DNA of 64,000 bases from Butyrivibrio sp. YAB3001 (GTDB lineage: Bacteria; Bacillota; Clostridia; Lachnospirales; Lachnospiraceae). Location: contig NZ_FOKR01000014.1 of NCBI RefSeq assembly GCF_900112195.1, positions 1-64,000 on the forward strand, in the 5' to 3' direction. This document shows positions 33,581 to 42,059 of this stretch, in pieces. The notes under the pieces are model-generated. The model saw nothing but the letters and a program-made list of their open reading frames with translations. It did no database searches and was not told the origin of the DNA. The number at the start of each line of letters is the position of its first letter. Position 1 is the stretch's first letter. The translations under genes and the position numbers were made by a program.

Positions 33581-33609
33581 TTGAAGGGGAAAAAGGCAAA
33601 TGCTATAAT
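33581..33609 (+). promoter_or_regulatory. Sigma-A-type promoter of the peptide locus
   Basis: TTGAAG at 33581-33586 and TATAAT at 33604-33609 are spaced by 17 bases. Transcription should start near 33616, giving a leader of about 60 bases before the peptide gene. This is the clearest promoter in the window. Confidence 0.8.
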
Positions 33610-33678
33610 TATATTTGGTCCAATTGTTGAAATTTGGGTCATTAAAACGGACAATAATCAAGGATGAGGAGGAACCTT

Positions 33679-33870
33679 ATGAACGCTAGTCAATTAGATT
33701 ATGATGCTCTTTACGGAAATATCAACTTTAATGGTGAAATTGTTGGGGCAAAATGTAATTGTACAGCTTGTAATAGCTGCTCATGTGGCAGATGTGAGAG
33801 ATGTATTTCCCAGTGTACTGGTTGTAAGAGCGGTATTACCGCAGAAGACCTTGAGTGGGAGGTTGCTTAA
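33679..33870 (+). CDS. Cys-rich RiPP precursor peptide
   Basis: This codes for 63 residues from ATG 33679 with GAGGAGGAA upstream; a start at 33664 would use the ribosome binding site as coding DNA. Residues 1-24 form a leader (SQLDYDALYGNINFNGEIVG). The core KCNCTACNSCSCGRCERCIS has eight cysteines, with two more after it in QCTGC, in a close-packed C-x1-3-C pattern. A 16-residue tail GITAEDLEWEVA follows. The gene overlaps the radical SAM start by one base. Family knowledge: such peptides are crosslinked by the adjacent radical SAM maturase. The exact crosslink is unknown. Confidence 0.85.
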   Translation: MNASQLDYDALYGNINFNGEIVGAKCNCTACNSCSCGRCERCISQCTGCKSGITAEDLEWEVA

Positions 33871-35276
33871 TGGTTAAGCTCTCTCGTTTCGCTCACACAT
33901 TTGAGGTTGATGGCGCGGTAGCGCTGTATCATTCATTGAGAATGAAACCTGTGTATTTATCGAGAGAATCGTATCAGAGCTTGCAAGCGTGGCTTGCAAG
34001 CTCTTTTTCTGATGATTTCGAGCATGCTCCTAATGAAATAAAGGACGAAGTCCAATTACTCAAGAAATGGAAAATTCTATCGGATAAGGCAGATGAAGAT
34101 GATAGGGTACTGACATTTATACGCGATCATGAACCAGAACCAGCGATAAGTGTTTGTTATATGATTTTAAGTGAACAATGCAATCTTGCGTGTAAGTACT
34201 GTTTTTTAGGCAATAATGATGATGAAAAGAGAAAACATTTTAACCTGGAAAGCATGTCTGAAGAAAATGCAAGCAAAGCTGTTGATTTTTTTGTTAAACA
34301 ACTGAAAAAATCGGGATTGGATTTTGAAAAGGAGAAGCCGGTAGTAATTTTTTATGGTGGAGAGCCTTTAGTAAATTATTCAATATTGGTATACATAGCA
34401 GAAAAGCTAACTAAGCTACAGGAAACGGAACCTTGTTTGCAGAATTTGCAGATGTCCATGGTAACAAATGGGCTTTTACTTAATGAAGAGAGAATAAAAA
34501 AGCTTATTGATTTAAAAGTTGGAATAGGTGTTTCAATTGACGGTTTTACCGAAGAAGAGAACAGTATGCGAATTGACAGGGATGGAAATACTGTTTTTAA
34601 GAAAATTTTGGAAAAGGTAAGCTTATGTCAGCAGTTAGGAGCGAACATTTCTCTTTCAGTCACTCTCAGTGAAGAAACTGTTAAGCATAGAGAACATGTA
34701 ATTGACTTGGTTAAGAAGTATGGAATAAAGGGTTTTGGCTTTAATATTATGATGTCTAGCGACACATTTGTATTACCGGAATCATATAACGAAGCAGCTG
34801 CGGATTTCATTATTGACGAATTCAAGGAACTAAGAGAACTGGGAATAATGGAAGATCGTATGCTTAGAAAGCTGGATGCTTTTAGCAAAGCGAAGGTATA
34901 TTATTCTGACTGTGCTGCCACTAGTGGAGGACAAATTGTAATCGCACCTAATGGTCAGGTGGGAATATGTCATGGCTGTCTATATGATAAAAAGTATTTC
35001 GTCACAACAATTGATGATGATGATTTTGATTGTAAGGCGAATGAAGACTTTATTGAGTGGTCAAAGCTTTCTCCTGTAAATAAGGAAGAGTGTTTGGATT
35101 GCCCTGCATTAGGAATTTGTGGGGGCGGATGTCCTCTAAATGCCATGTACTCTAAAGAGGGTAATACAATTCATTCGATAGATACACGATTTTGTGTACA
35201 TGCTAAGAAAACGCTTAATTTCTTGATAGAAGACTTGTATAGAGTTATGCAAGAAAGGAGCAAGCATAGTGAGTAA
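33870..35276 (+). CDS. Radical SAM/SPASM peptide maturase
   Basis: This codes for 468 residues from ATG 33870, which has GGGAGG upstream; a GTG at 33855 is less likely. An N-terminal part (SRFAHTFEVDGAVALYHSLR) of about 95 residues resembles the peptide-recognition region of RiPP maturases. The iron-sulfur motif is Cys104-x3-Cys108-x2-Cys111 in CNLACKYCF. A SPASM-type C-terminus follows with C-rich segments GICHGCLYD, CLDCPALGICGGGCPLNAMY and a last FCVHAK. It would hold two more [4Fe-4S] clusters. It probably installs thioether or carbon crosslinks in the Cys-rich peptide. Confidence 0.92.
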   Translation: MVKLSRFAHTFEVDGAVALYHSLRMKPVYLSRESYQSLQAWLASSFSDDFEHAPNEIKDEVQLLKKWKILSDKADEDDRVLTFIRDHEPEPAISVCYMILSEQCNLACKYCFLGNNDDEKRKHFNLESMSEENASKAVDFFVKQLKKSGLDFEKEKPVVIFYGGEPLVNYSILVYIAEKLTKLQETEPCLQNLQMSMVTNGLLLNEERIKKLIDLKVGIGVSIDGFTEEENSMRIDRDGNTVFKKILEKVSLCQQLGANISLSVTLSEETVKHREHVIDLVKKYGIKGFGFNIMMSSDTFVLPESYNEAAADFIIDEFKELRELGIMEDRMLRKLDAFSKAKVYYSDCAATSGGQIVIAPNGQVGICHGCLYDKKYFVTTIDDDDFDCKANEDFIEWSKLSPVNKEECLDCPALGICGGGCPLNAMYSKEGNTIHSIDTRFCVHAKKTLNFLIEDLYRVMQERSKHSE

Positions 35277-37398
35277 TGATATATTTGTTGAAGGTATCGA
35301 AACGAATAATCTAAAGAACATTGATGTCAAGCTTGTTAAGGGTGGGATCAACCTGATTTTGGGTCCATCAGGAAGTGGAAAATCCACTTTGGCGTATTCT
35401 ACAATATCCCAGATAGGTCAGCATGAGTATATGTCCATGTTTGCTGATGATGTCATTGAGCCTACATACAAAGTGCGTTCTTTTCGGAACATGCTTCCTG
35501 CGGTTCCGATTAAGCAGACGAATTATAACAATAATACGCGCTCTACGATAGGATCCTATTTTGGTGTATCCAATAAGATCAATTTGATATATTCGGCCAT
35601 GTTGGATCTTGAAGATGATTTTTTTCTGTTGACTAAAGAAGAAAATGTATGCGAATGCTGTCATGGAGTCGGATTTGTTAATGCTCTGGATGTAAATAAA
35701 ATAATAGATTATGATTCTACAGTAAGAAATATTCCGTTTAGATGCTGGAACAAGTATAAAGATTTTTATTCTGAATTACTATGCAGATATTGTGCTGATG
35801 AAGGCATAGATCCAGATACTCAATATCGAGATTTGCCATCGAAAGCAAAAGAAAAACTGCTTTATGGTGAGAGCATAAATAAGTATTCAATTAAGTATAA
35901 AAAGGTTGGTAGGATAGCAAGTAGGACAACGAAGTACTACGGAGTTATGACGGATAGAAACTTGATGCCTGGAAATTCCATCAGTAAAGCTTTTTATTCA
36001 TATGTGGAATGTCCAAAGTGTCATGGTATGCGTTACAACAAAGACCATCTTAATTACAACATTAATGGAATGTCTATAGGAGAGTTCCAAACTACTGAAT
36101 TTGATCAGCTTTATCCTATGTTGGATTATTTAACAACAAATGTTAATGATGTACACATGAAATTTGCTGTTTCAAAGATTTCAGGATTTGTAAAGAAAGC
36201 TGTTGAATTGAAGCTAGGGCATTTGTACTTCAATAGAAGTATTCCAACATTGTCAGGCGGAGAACTTCAACGGCTTAGGCTTGTTCAGGTCTTTAATACG
36301 CAATTATCAAATTTGATGATTGTGCTTGATGAGCCGCTTGCAGGCTTGTCAAAAAATGAGCGCCCAATCATCCAGCGAAATATAGAAAATTTAGCAAAAG
36401 ACAATACTATAGTTATAGTAGATCATGGTAAATCATTTCTTCAGAAAGCGGATTCTGTAATATGTCTGGGGCCTACAGGAGGTAGCGAAGGAGGATATAT
36501 AATTGATACCGAGAAGTATTTAGCACTGCAGGAAGAAAAACATAAGTTTAGCGCTCCAAAGTGCGATAAAATGATGCGTATTGTTGCACATAGTGATGTT
36601 TACCAATACAAAGGAGTAGATATTTCTATTGCAGATGGGCGAATGAACCTTATTACTGGGGATTCTGGTGTAGGGAAGTCTACACTGTTAAGAGAGTATT
36701 TTCCACAAGTGCTGAACGAATATGTATACATAAATCAGAAAGCTTTGCTTGGAAATAAGAACTCTTCAGTTGCGACAGCTCTTGATGTGGCCAATAAAAT
36801 AGCATTGGTATTTGGAAACAGATTTAAAAAGGACAAAAAGTTATTCTCGAATCTTACCGGTAATGAAGGTTGCTGCAAAAAGTGTGGCGGATCTGGATAT
36901 TTGGAGTTTGGCGATAAAGATTCAAAGATAGAGATAGAATGCCATGTGTGTCATGGAACTGGGTTTAATCCTGAAATAGAGAAATTCAGGATTAATGGAA
37001 AGAATATGTTTGATGTTTGGAGTATGACGGTTAGTGAGGCTGCAGGCTTTTTCTCTGATATTGACAAAAAGATATCCAATGCATTGCATGAAGCAGAAAT
37101 GATTAAGGTTGGACATTTGAAATTGGGTCAACCGACAAAAACCTTGTCAGGTGGAGAAAATATCCGAATTAAGCTCCTGAGAAGCATTCACACTACTTCG
37201 AAAATAATAGGAATAGATGAGCCATTTAAAGGACTTAATCCGTCCGAAAAGGTAGCTGTAGGATTGTTTTTGGATGACTTGAGAAAGAATGGAAAAACAA
37301 TAGTGGTAATTGATCATTCTGAAGGGATTGAGATGTTTTTCTCTAATAATTTAGAGATAGATAGACAAAATGGCATTATTTGTGCAAAAAATAACTGA
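35269..37398 (+). CDS. UvrA-like ABC ATPase, shortened
   Basis: This codes for 709 residues from GTG 35269 (AAAGGAGC upstream), overlapping the maturase gene by eight bases. It has two ABC halves. Half one has Walker A GPSGSGKSTLAYS, zinc-type Cys pairs (CECCHG, CPKCHG), signature LSGGELQRLRL and LDEPLAG. Half two has GDSGVGKSTLLRE, CCKKCGGSG and CHVCHGTG, LSGGENIRIKL, and IDEPFKG. UvrA proper is about 940 residues, so inserted domains (including UvrB binding) appear reduced, as in UvrA2/DrrC-type proteins. Linkage to a peptide locus suggests self-protection against a DNA-acting product. Confidence 0.88.
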   Translation: MSNDIFVEGIETNNLKNIDVKLVKGGINLILGPSGSGKSTLAYSTISQIGQHEYMSMFADDVIEPTYKVRSFRNMLPAVPIKQTNYNNNTRSTIGSYFGVSNKINLIYSAMLDLEDDFFLLTKEENVCECCHGVGFVNALDVNKIIDYDSTVRNIPFRCWNKYKDFYSELLCRYCADEGIDPDTQYRDLPSKAKEKLLYGESINKYSIKYKKVGRIASRTTKYYGVMTDRNLMPGNSISKAFYSYVECPKCHGMRYNKDHLNYNINGMSIGEFQTTEFDQLYPMLDYLTTNVNDVHMKFAVSKISGFVKKAVELKLGHLYFNRSIPTLSGGELQRLRLVQVFNTQLSNLMIVLDEPLAGLSKNERPIIQRNIENLAKDNTIVIVDHGKSFLQKADSVICLGPTGGSEGGYIIDTEKYLALQEEKHKFSAPKCDKMMRIVAHSDVYQYKGVDISIADGRMNLITGDSGVGKSTLLREYFPQVLNEYVYINQKALLGNKNSSVATALDVANKIALVFGNRFKKDKKLFSNLTGNEGCCKKCGGSGYLEFGDKDSKIEIECHVCHGTGFNPEIEKFRINGKNMFDVWSMTVSEAAGFFSDIDKKISNALHEAEMIKVGHLKLGQPTKTLSGGENIRIKLLRSIHTTSKIIGIDEPFKGLNPSEKVAVGLFLDDLRKNGKTIVVIDHSEGIEMFFSNNLEIDRQNGIICAKNN

Positions 37399-37420
37399 AT
37401 AAACAGTAGAAAGCGTTTTG

Positions 37421-37457
37421 ACTACGTCATCATCAGTTATTGGTGGCGTAGTTTTTT
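37421..37457 (+). terminator. Terminator closing the peptide locus
   Basis: ACTACG (37421-37426) pairs with CGTAGT (37447-37452), extended inward by GTCATC-type pairing, followed by TTTTT. It lies 20 bases after the UvrA-like gene. Confidence 0.7.
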
Positions 37458-37499
37458 GTTATAATTTAAAAAGCTGATAATTACAGAAGGACACTAATC

Positions 37500-38051
37500 A
37501 TGAGCAAAAAGAAACATCCACCAAGAGTAAAACATTACTCAGATCTGAAACAGAGGGCCAAGGCTCTTTGCACAAATCTGATGTACGCTATATACAAGGA
37601 CCAGATTAAGGAAGGCTTTTCTGATGAGGAAGCCCACAAGCGCGTTGCAGAGGTTCTGAACAATAGAAGTATTCATTTATTCCCAGAGGAAGCTGCCGAG
37701 AGATACGAGCACAAGAAGAATCACTTCGCTAAGCGTCTTCAGAGAGATAATGTGCCAGCGAATCTGAACAAGATGGAGGCAATCTATCAGAAGGCCAATG
37801 AGACTCTCAAAGCATTGGAGGCAAATATCTTTGATCTTCAGCACATGCAGGATGACCTTCAGAAGCTGTCCGACTACTATGGTAGCAAGCAGTGGAAAAA
37901 AGACTTTGAGGCGGATGAGCAGGGACTATATCCGGAAGATCTGAAGCGCGGAGTTTTATCTGAAGATGGTGTTTACAACCTGCTTGAGCGGAACAAAGAA
38001 ATTATGGAAGTGCTGAAAACATATCTTACAGAGGATGAAACCGAAGACTAA
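37500..38051 (+). CDS. DUF4298-containing protein
   Basis: This codes for 183 residues. Residues 1-95 are basic and helical with no known domain. Residues about 100-170 match DUF4298: LQKLSDYYGSKQWKKDFEADEQG followed by LKRGVLSEDGVYNLLE. DUF4298 is usually a protein of 90 residues by itself; here it is joined to an extra N-terminal domain. Its function is not known. It starts a run of three genes spaced by under 20 bases. Confidence 0.75.
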   Translation: MSKKKHPPRVKHYSDLKQRAKALCTNLMYAIYKDQIKEGFSDEEAHKRVAEVLNNRSIHLFPEEAAERYEHKKNHFAKRLQRDNVPANLNKMEAIYQKANETLKALEANIFDLQHMQDDLQKLSDYYGSKQWKKDFEADEQGLYPEDLKRGVLSEDGVYNLLERNKEIMEVLKTYLTEDETED

Positions 38052-38065
38052 GATGGAGACATAAG

Positions 38066-38716
38066 ATGAGAATAGGTATTGTATCTGATACTCACGGGCT
38101 TCTCAGGAGAGAAGTGATAGAAGGCCTGCAGGGTGTTGATCACATAATTCATGCCGGTGATATCGACAAGAAGGAAGTGCTCGATGAGCTTGAAAAGATA
38201 GCTCCGGTGACTGCGGTCAGAGGAAATGCTGACAAGGATTGGGCAGTGTACCTTCCAGAGAAAGCGCTTCTCGAATTTGAAGGCAATAAGATCTATGTTT
38301 TCCACAACAAGGGAAAGATTGATGATTTCATTATGGATCTTCCCATAATTATTTATGGGCACAGCCACAAGTACTCCCTGGTCGAAAAGAACGGACAGGT
38401 CTGGTTTAATCCCGGATGCTGCGGAAAAAGAAAACCAGATCAGGAAGTCTCATATGCGATTCTTGAGATCCGGGGCAAGAATGGTTTTTCTTTTGAAAAG
38501 AAAGTTATAAAGACCACTGGAAGCACCGGCTCTCTACCAAAGAATATAGACTCGATCATTACCAAAGCAATGAAGCTTGCCGACAAGGGAGCTTCTCACG
38601 AAGAGATAGCTGCGAAACTGAAAATATCAGAAGATCTTTCGGAACAAATCTGCAGAATGTACTTTACTCATCCTGGGGTAGATGTTGCAGGGATTCTTCA
38701 GAGGATAAGTAATTAG
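38066..38716 (+). CDS. YfcE/MJ0936-type metallophosphoesterase with extra C-terminal domain
   Basis: This codes for 216 residues. Metal ligands of the phosphoesterase fold are visible in IVSDTHG, HAGDID, VRGNAD, FHNKG (a changed GH motif) and GHSHKY, and then FNPGC. The first 150 residues are the complete enzyme; the last 60 form an extra helix-turn-helix-like part (KGASHEEIAAKLKISEDLSEQI). It probably cleaves phosphodiesters or cyclic nucleotides. Note that the usual TxGH is FHNKG here, so one metal ligand may differ. Confidence 0.85.
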   Translation: MRIGIVSDTHGLLRREVIEGLQGVDHIIHAGDIDKKEVLDELEKIAPVTAVRGNADKDWAVYLPEKALLEFEGNKIYVFHNKGKIDDFIMDLPIIIYGHSHKYSLVEKNGQVWFNPGCCGKRKPDQEVSYAILEIRGKNGFSFEKKVIKTTGSTGSLPKNIDSIITKAMKLADKGASHEEIAAKLKISEDLSEQICRMYFTHPGVDVAGILQRISN

Positions 38717-38724
38717 GGGGCATT

Positions 38725-39618
38725 ATGAAAAATCAATATGTCGGAGATGTAGGAGATTATGGAAAATACTCTTTACTTCGGGCTTTTTCTGAATCCGGAG
38801 TTAAAGTGGGAATAAACTGGTATCTCACAGAGGACGATGGTTCTAATGATGGGAAGCACATCAGCTATCTGGAAAAAGAGGATATGAGAAGGTATGACCC
38901 TGCAGTTTTTGATGCCTTAAAAAAGCTTGTTGATAATGGCGATAGATCTGTTCAGGCTGTGCAAGATGCAGGGATTATTTCAGACGCATTATACTTTGAT
39001 GGACTTCTTAAGATTCAGGGAAATCCGCCAGAGAAAGAGCATCGAAGAATCACCTGGTTTAACAAAAGCATGGGGGCGTTGGATGGAGCTGATTTAATCT
39101 TTATGGATCCGGACAACGGTCTTATGGATAATAATGATTATCTGGCTAAGGATGCCGACAAATATATATTCCCCAATGAGGTGAAAAGATACTATAACGA
39201 AGGCTACAACGTTGTTTATTACTGTCATAAGGGCAGGAGAACCTATACTCAGTGGGATGACTATAAGAATGTGATGTTTGATAGGATTCCGGATGCAAAG
39301 CCAGTTATTCTTACTTTCCATAAAGGAACGCAGCGTTCATATATATTTTTGATCCATCCAAAGGATTTTGTAAGGTATAGAAAGATTATCGAAGAGATAA
39401 AGAGACGCTGGCGTAATCTCTTTTCTGAGGAGTTTACAAATAAAGGAGATGTTGCAGGAGCTCCTTCAGGTGAGAAGATGACAGTTACTAAATCAGATGG
39501 AACAGTCATTACGTTGGAAATAAGGGCGGATGGGCAGATTCAGATGAAAAGCACTTCACGACCAAACGAATACAGAGTACAGTCTGTGGACCTGTTCTGC
39601 AGAGAAATAGGATATTAA
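38725..39618 (+). CDS. Conserved DPDNG-motif protein, methyltransferase-like
   Basis: This codes for 297 residues with GGGG before its ATG. The N-terminus NQYVGDVGDYGKYSLLRAF and the NWYLTEDDGSNDG segment are found in a widespread bacterial family without known activity. The middle holds LIFMDPDNGL, placed as the DPPY motif in methyltransferases, and the late YYCHKGRRT. A separate 40-residue C-terminal extension follows KMTVTKSDGT. It may be an RNA or DNA methyltransferase-like protein of a defence set, but I cannot assign a target. Confidence 0.65.
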   Translation: MKNQYVGDVGDYGKYSLLRAFSESGVKVGINWYLTEDDGSNDGKHISYLEKEDMRRYDPAVFDALKKLVDNGDRSVQAVQDAGIISDALYFDGLLKIQGNPPEKEHRRITWFNKSMGALDGADLIFMDPDNGLMDNNDYLAKDADKYIFPNEVKRYYNEGYNVVYYCHKGRRTYTQWDDYKNVMFDRIPDAKPVILTFHKGTQRSYIFLIHPKDFVRYRKIIEEIKRRWRNLFSEEFTNKGDVAGAPSGEKMTVTKSDGTVITLEIRADGQIQMKSTSRPNEYRVQSVDLFCREIGY

Positions 39619-39622
39619 AAAA

Positions 39623-39657
39623 GTACCTCCACCGGGAGCCTGCCGCAGTGAAGGTAC
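39623..39657. terminator. Hairpin after the DPDNG gene
   Basis: GTACCT (39623-39628) pairs with AGGTAC (39652-39657), continued inward as CAC/GTG and CGG/CCG with one mismatch. It is preceded by A6 and followed by a T-rich stretch, so it may work in both directions. Confidence 0.7.
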
Positions 39658-39694
39658 CTTTACCTTTTTGAGATAAAACTAAATACAGATTTCT

Positions 39695-39730
39695 AAGACT
39701 TCGTTGCGATTGTTACGGAGTCTTTTTTGT
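39695..39730 (+). terminator. Second terminator, 40 bases downstream
   Basis: AAGACTTCG (39695-39703) pairs with CGGAGTCTT (39716-39724) with one G-T pair, then TTTTG. The rest of the 280-base gap between genes shows no coding frame. Confidence 0.75.
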
Positions 39731-39895
39731 ATTGCGACACAATATATTGTACTTTTTGTGGTGGAAGATGCCTTGGAGACCACATCATATAGTTGTCATT
39801 TTTATGGGACTTTAAAATATTTATACTGTGATTAAGAAAAAAAGATATATGGGGATGAGTTAGTCAGCGTAGTTGTTCGGAAAGGATGTGGGCTT

Positions 39896-40015
39896 ATGAA
39901 CAGACTCATTTACTGGATAAAGAAATGCATCTATAGAAACAACAGATTTTGCAAACACTTCTGCGTGACCTGCGAGTTTTATGAAGTCTGTAGAAGAGAT
40001 GGGGAGCTTGGATAA
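39896..40015 (+). CDS. Tiny Cys-containing protein
   Basis: This codes for 39 residues with GGAAAGGATG upstream. The sequence is MNRLIYWIKKCIYRNNRF followed by CKHFCVTCEFYEVCRRDGELG. Five cysteines are spaced like a small metal site (C-x3-C-x2-C-x5-C). It is short and there is no family to compare with, so coding is probable but not certain. Confidence 0.5.
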   Translation: MNRLIYWIKKCIYRNNRFCKHFCVTCEFYEVCRRDGELG

Positions 40016-40039
40016 GAAATCGAATGAAAAATATAAGTT

Positions 40040-40074
40040 GGGGTAGGGGATGATCATATATCATTTCCTGCCCC
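40040..40074 (+). promoter_or_regulatory. 15-bp stem-loop in the leader of the next small gene
   Basis: GGGGTAGGGGATGAT (40040-40054) pairs along its whole length with ATCATTTCCTGCCCC (40060-40074), allowing G-U pairs, with a five-base loop. A short T4 run comes eleven bases later, so it could be a terminator of the preceding tiny gene. Confidence 0.5.
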
Positions 40075-40104
40075 TGTGCCCTTTTAAGGAAGGAGATTTT
40101 GATT

Positions 40105-40296
40105 ATGTTTTTTGGAAATAATAAGAAAGACAAAGATGTAAGGCTTACAGATAAGCAGTATAAGGATCTTGTAGGTGGTATGAGCAGGAAAGAACGCAAA
40201 GAATTTGAACGCCGTCAGGATCAGTTTCGCAGGGATAGAGAAGACGATAGGCTTGAAGCTTGGTTGGATTTTGAAGATGAGATGGATGACATGTAA
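40105..40296 (+). CDS. Small charged protein
   Basis: This codes for 63 residues; ATG 40105 follows AAGGAGA by eight bases, and a TTG at 40099 is less likely. It starts MFFGNNKKDKDVRLTDKQYKDL and is almost wholly charged, with one long helix (RKERKEFERRQDQFRRDREDD, in part). It has no family match by eye. A five-base stem (AGGTC/GACCT, 40302-40322) with T4 follows as a weak terminator. Confidence 0.55.
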   Translation: MFFGNNKKDKDVRLTDKQYKDLVGGMSRKERKEFERRQDQFRRDREDDRLEAWLDFEDEMDDM

Positions 40297-40342
40297 TACG
40301 CAGGTCTCCTCTCAGGCGACCTTTTATCAGAACCAACCTTGT

Positions 40343-40371
40343 ACAATATGGGAAACGGTAAATGATATAAT
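40343..40371 (+). promoter_or_regulatory. Extended -10 promoter of the Sel1/J-domain/HIRAN operon
   Basis: TATAAT at 40366-40371 is preceded by TGA (TG at 40363-40364), giving an extended -10 element. A weak TACAAT lies 17 bases upstream at 40343-40348. The CGGAGGT site of the first gene follows after about 20 bases. Confidence 0.6.
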
Positions 40372-40396
40372 TGTTATATCGTATTCGGAGGTCATT

Positions 40397-41275
40397 ATGA
40401 CAGTAAAAGAAGCAAGAAAAATAGTTCAGGATTTCAATGAAAACAAGAGAATAACTGATGAAGACGAGTTCATGTTTATAGAGGCAATGAACTTCCTTAT
40501 TGAGGAAGAAAAAGATCCCAGGGACATGATGTGGCTTGGTGGTTACTACTATGAACTTAAGCGCTTTGATCTTGCACTCAAATATTACGAGATGGCTGCA
40601 ACCATGGACTATGACGAAGCATATGAGTGCCTTGGTTATATCTGGTACTATGGCAGGACCGGAGAACGTGATTACAAGAAAGCCTTCGAGTGCTTCTCCA
40701 AGATGATGGACAAGGGCAATCTTGTTGCTGAATATAAGGTTGCTGACATGTACAAGAACGGTTACTACGTCGATAAGGACCAGAATAAGCATGAGAGCAT
40801 GATCAAGAAGCTCTATGAAAAGGTCCAAAAGTGCGACAATGTTTTTGATCCGGTACCGGAAGTGTATACCAGACTTGCCCGAATCAAGACTGCAGAGGAA
40901 GACGTAGACGCAGCAATCAATCTCTACCTGAGAGCAAAAGACTGGCTTGCTCAGAGAATCAGGTTTAATGCCTTCTTTGGTAATCTCAATATCATGAAAT
41001 GGCTTATTGATGACCTCTATGAGCTTATAGAGTTTGATGAAGAAACCTTCGATTTTTATGATCTTTATTATCTTCTGAAGACTCCTCATAAGATCAGATT
41101 CTTTTACGATGACAAAGAAATGCATCTAGAATCAGAAATGGAGGGCAATGAGTGTGTTGTCTGCTTCAATGGCAAGTGGTATCACTCACGCGATGACTTC
41201 TTCAAGGATGCTGCAGTAGATAATGTAAAGCTTACATCAGTTTACCGTGACCTGTATGGATTCGAGGTGATTTGA
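40397..41275 (+). CDS. Sel1/TPR-repeat protein
   Basis: This codes for 292 residues from ATG 40397 with CGGAGGT upstream; the same frame is open further upstream to 40205 but without a ribosome binding site and across the promoter. Sel1-like repeats are visible in LGGYYYELKRFDLALKYYEMAATM, then CLGYIWYYGRTGERDYKKAFECFSKM (in part) and VADMYKNGYYVDKDQNK. The repeats cover residues 45-170. The rest is a helical domain that ends in a beta-rich part. Such repeats bind other proteins. The next two genes follow with a one-base gap and a 16-base overlap. Confidence 0.8.
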   Translation: MTVKEARKIVQDFNENKRITDEDEFMFIEAMNFLIEEEKDPRDMMWLGGYYYELKRFDLALKYYEMAATMDYDEAYECLGYIWYYGRTGERDYKKAFECFSKMMDKGNLVAEYKVADMYKNGYYVDKDQNKHESMIKKLYEKVQKCDNVFDPVPEVYTRLARIKTAEEDVDAAINLYLRAKDWLAQRIRFNAFFGNLNIMKWLIDDLYELIEFDEETFDFYDLYYLLKTPHKIRFFYDDKEMHLESEMEGNECVVCFNGKWYHSRDDFFKDAAVDNVKLTSVYRDLYGFEVI

Positions 41276-41276
41276 A

Positions 41277-42059
41277 ATGGATGAAATTATAAGAGGCGAA
41301 AACACTTCCTATGCCAGATATGAGGAACTGATTACACGAAGGGATAACCTTAAGAAAGAGGCTTTTCAGTATCATAGGGCCTACGTCAGAGAGTTTGGGG
41401 ACCTTATCCTGGACGTCTTCAAAAAGAAGATAGAATGCATTCAGAAAAAGAAGACAATTGAATATTGCCAGGCTGCTCTTAACCATGGCAAAGCTGTTGA
41501 TCAGAAAGCTATGAAGGAATACCTGGAAAAAGAGATGGCGGAGTTTAAGGCACAGCTAAAGGATATGGTAAAAGAGCATGAAGAGTCTTTGAAGGATGGC
41601 ACTATTACTGAGAAAGATGCTCTTGAGATAAAGAGAATCTACCATAGGCTTGTTAAAAAGATACATCCGGATATCAACCCTGCGGTATCTGAATCACATA
41701 CTCTTATGGATCTCTGGAACAGAGTTGTTATCAGCTATGACTGCAATGATCTTAAGAGCCTCCAGGAACTGGAAGTGCTTGTTAACATGGCTCTTGAAGA
41801 GATGGATATGGAAGGAACTGACTTTGAGATTCCAAATATTGACGAGAAGATTGCTGAATTTGAGGCGGAGATACTTAAGATTCGCGAAACAGACCCTTAT
41901 CAGTATAAGTATCTGCTAGAGAATACAGATTCAGTTGCAGCAAAGAAGACTGACCTTAAGGAAGAACTGAAATCCTATGAGGATTACAGCAACCAGCTCG
42001 ATGAAATCCTTGAAGGTATCATGGGAAAAGGAGTTAAGATTACATGGCAAATGAATTAG
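41277..42059 (+). CDS. J-domain-like coiled-coil protein
   Basis: This codes for 260 residues. The N-terminal half is a long coiled coil. Residues about 115-150 contain IKRIYHRLVKKIHPDINP with His130-Pro131-Asp132, the mark of J domains. LMDLWNRVVISYDCNDLKSLQELE follows, as in full J domains. The C-terminus is coiled coil again. It probably recruits DnaK-type chaperones to a partner, possibly the repeat protein encoded upstream. Confidence 0.75.
   Translation: MDEIIRGENTSYARYEELITRRDNLKKEAFQYHRAYVREFGDLILDVFKKKIECIQKKKTIEYCQAALNHGKAVDQKAMKEYLEKEMAEFKAQLKDMVKEHEESLKDGTITEKDALEIKRIYHRLVKKIHPDINPAVSESHTLMDLWNRVVISYDCNDLKSLQELEVLVNMALEEMDMEGTDFEIPNIDEKIAEFEAEILKIRETDPYQYKYLLENTDSVAAKKTDLKEELKSYEDYSNQLDEILEGIMGKGVKITWQMN

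Noticed and set aside
40145..41125. Minus-strand frame of 326 codons
   Set aside because: It is a shadow of the Sel1-repeat gene, rich in Cys, Phe and Ile without domain pattern.
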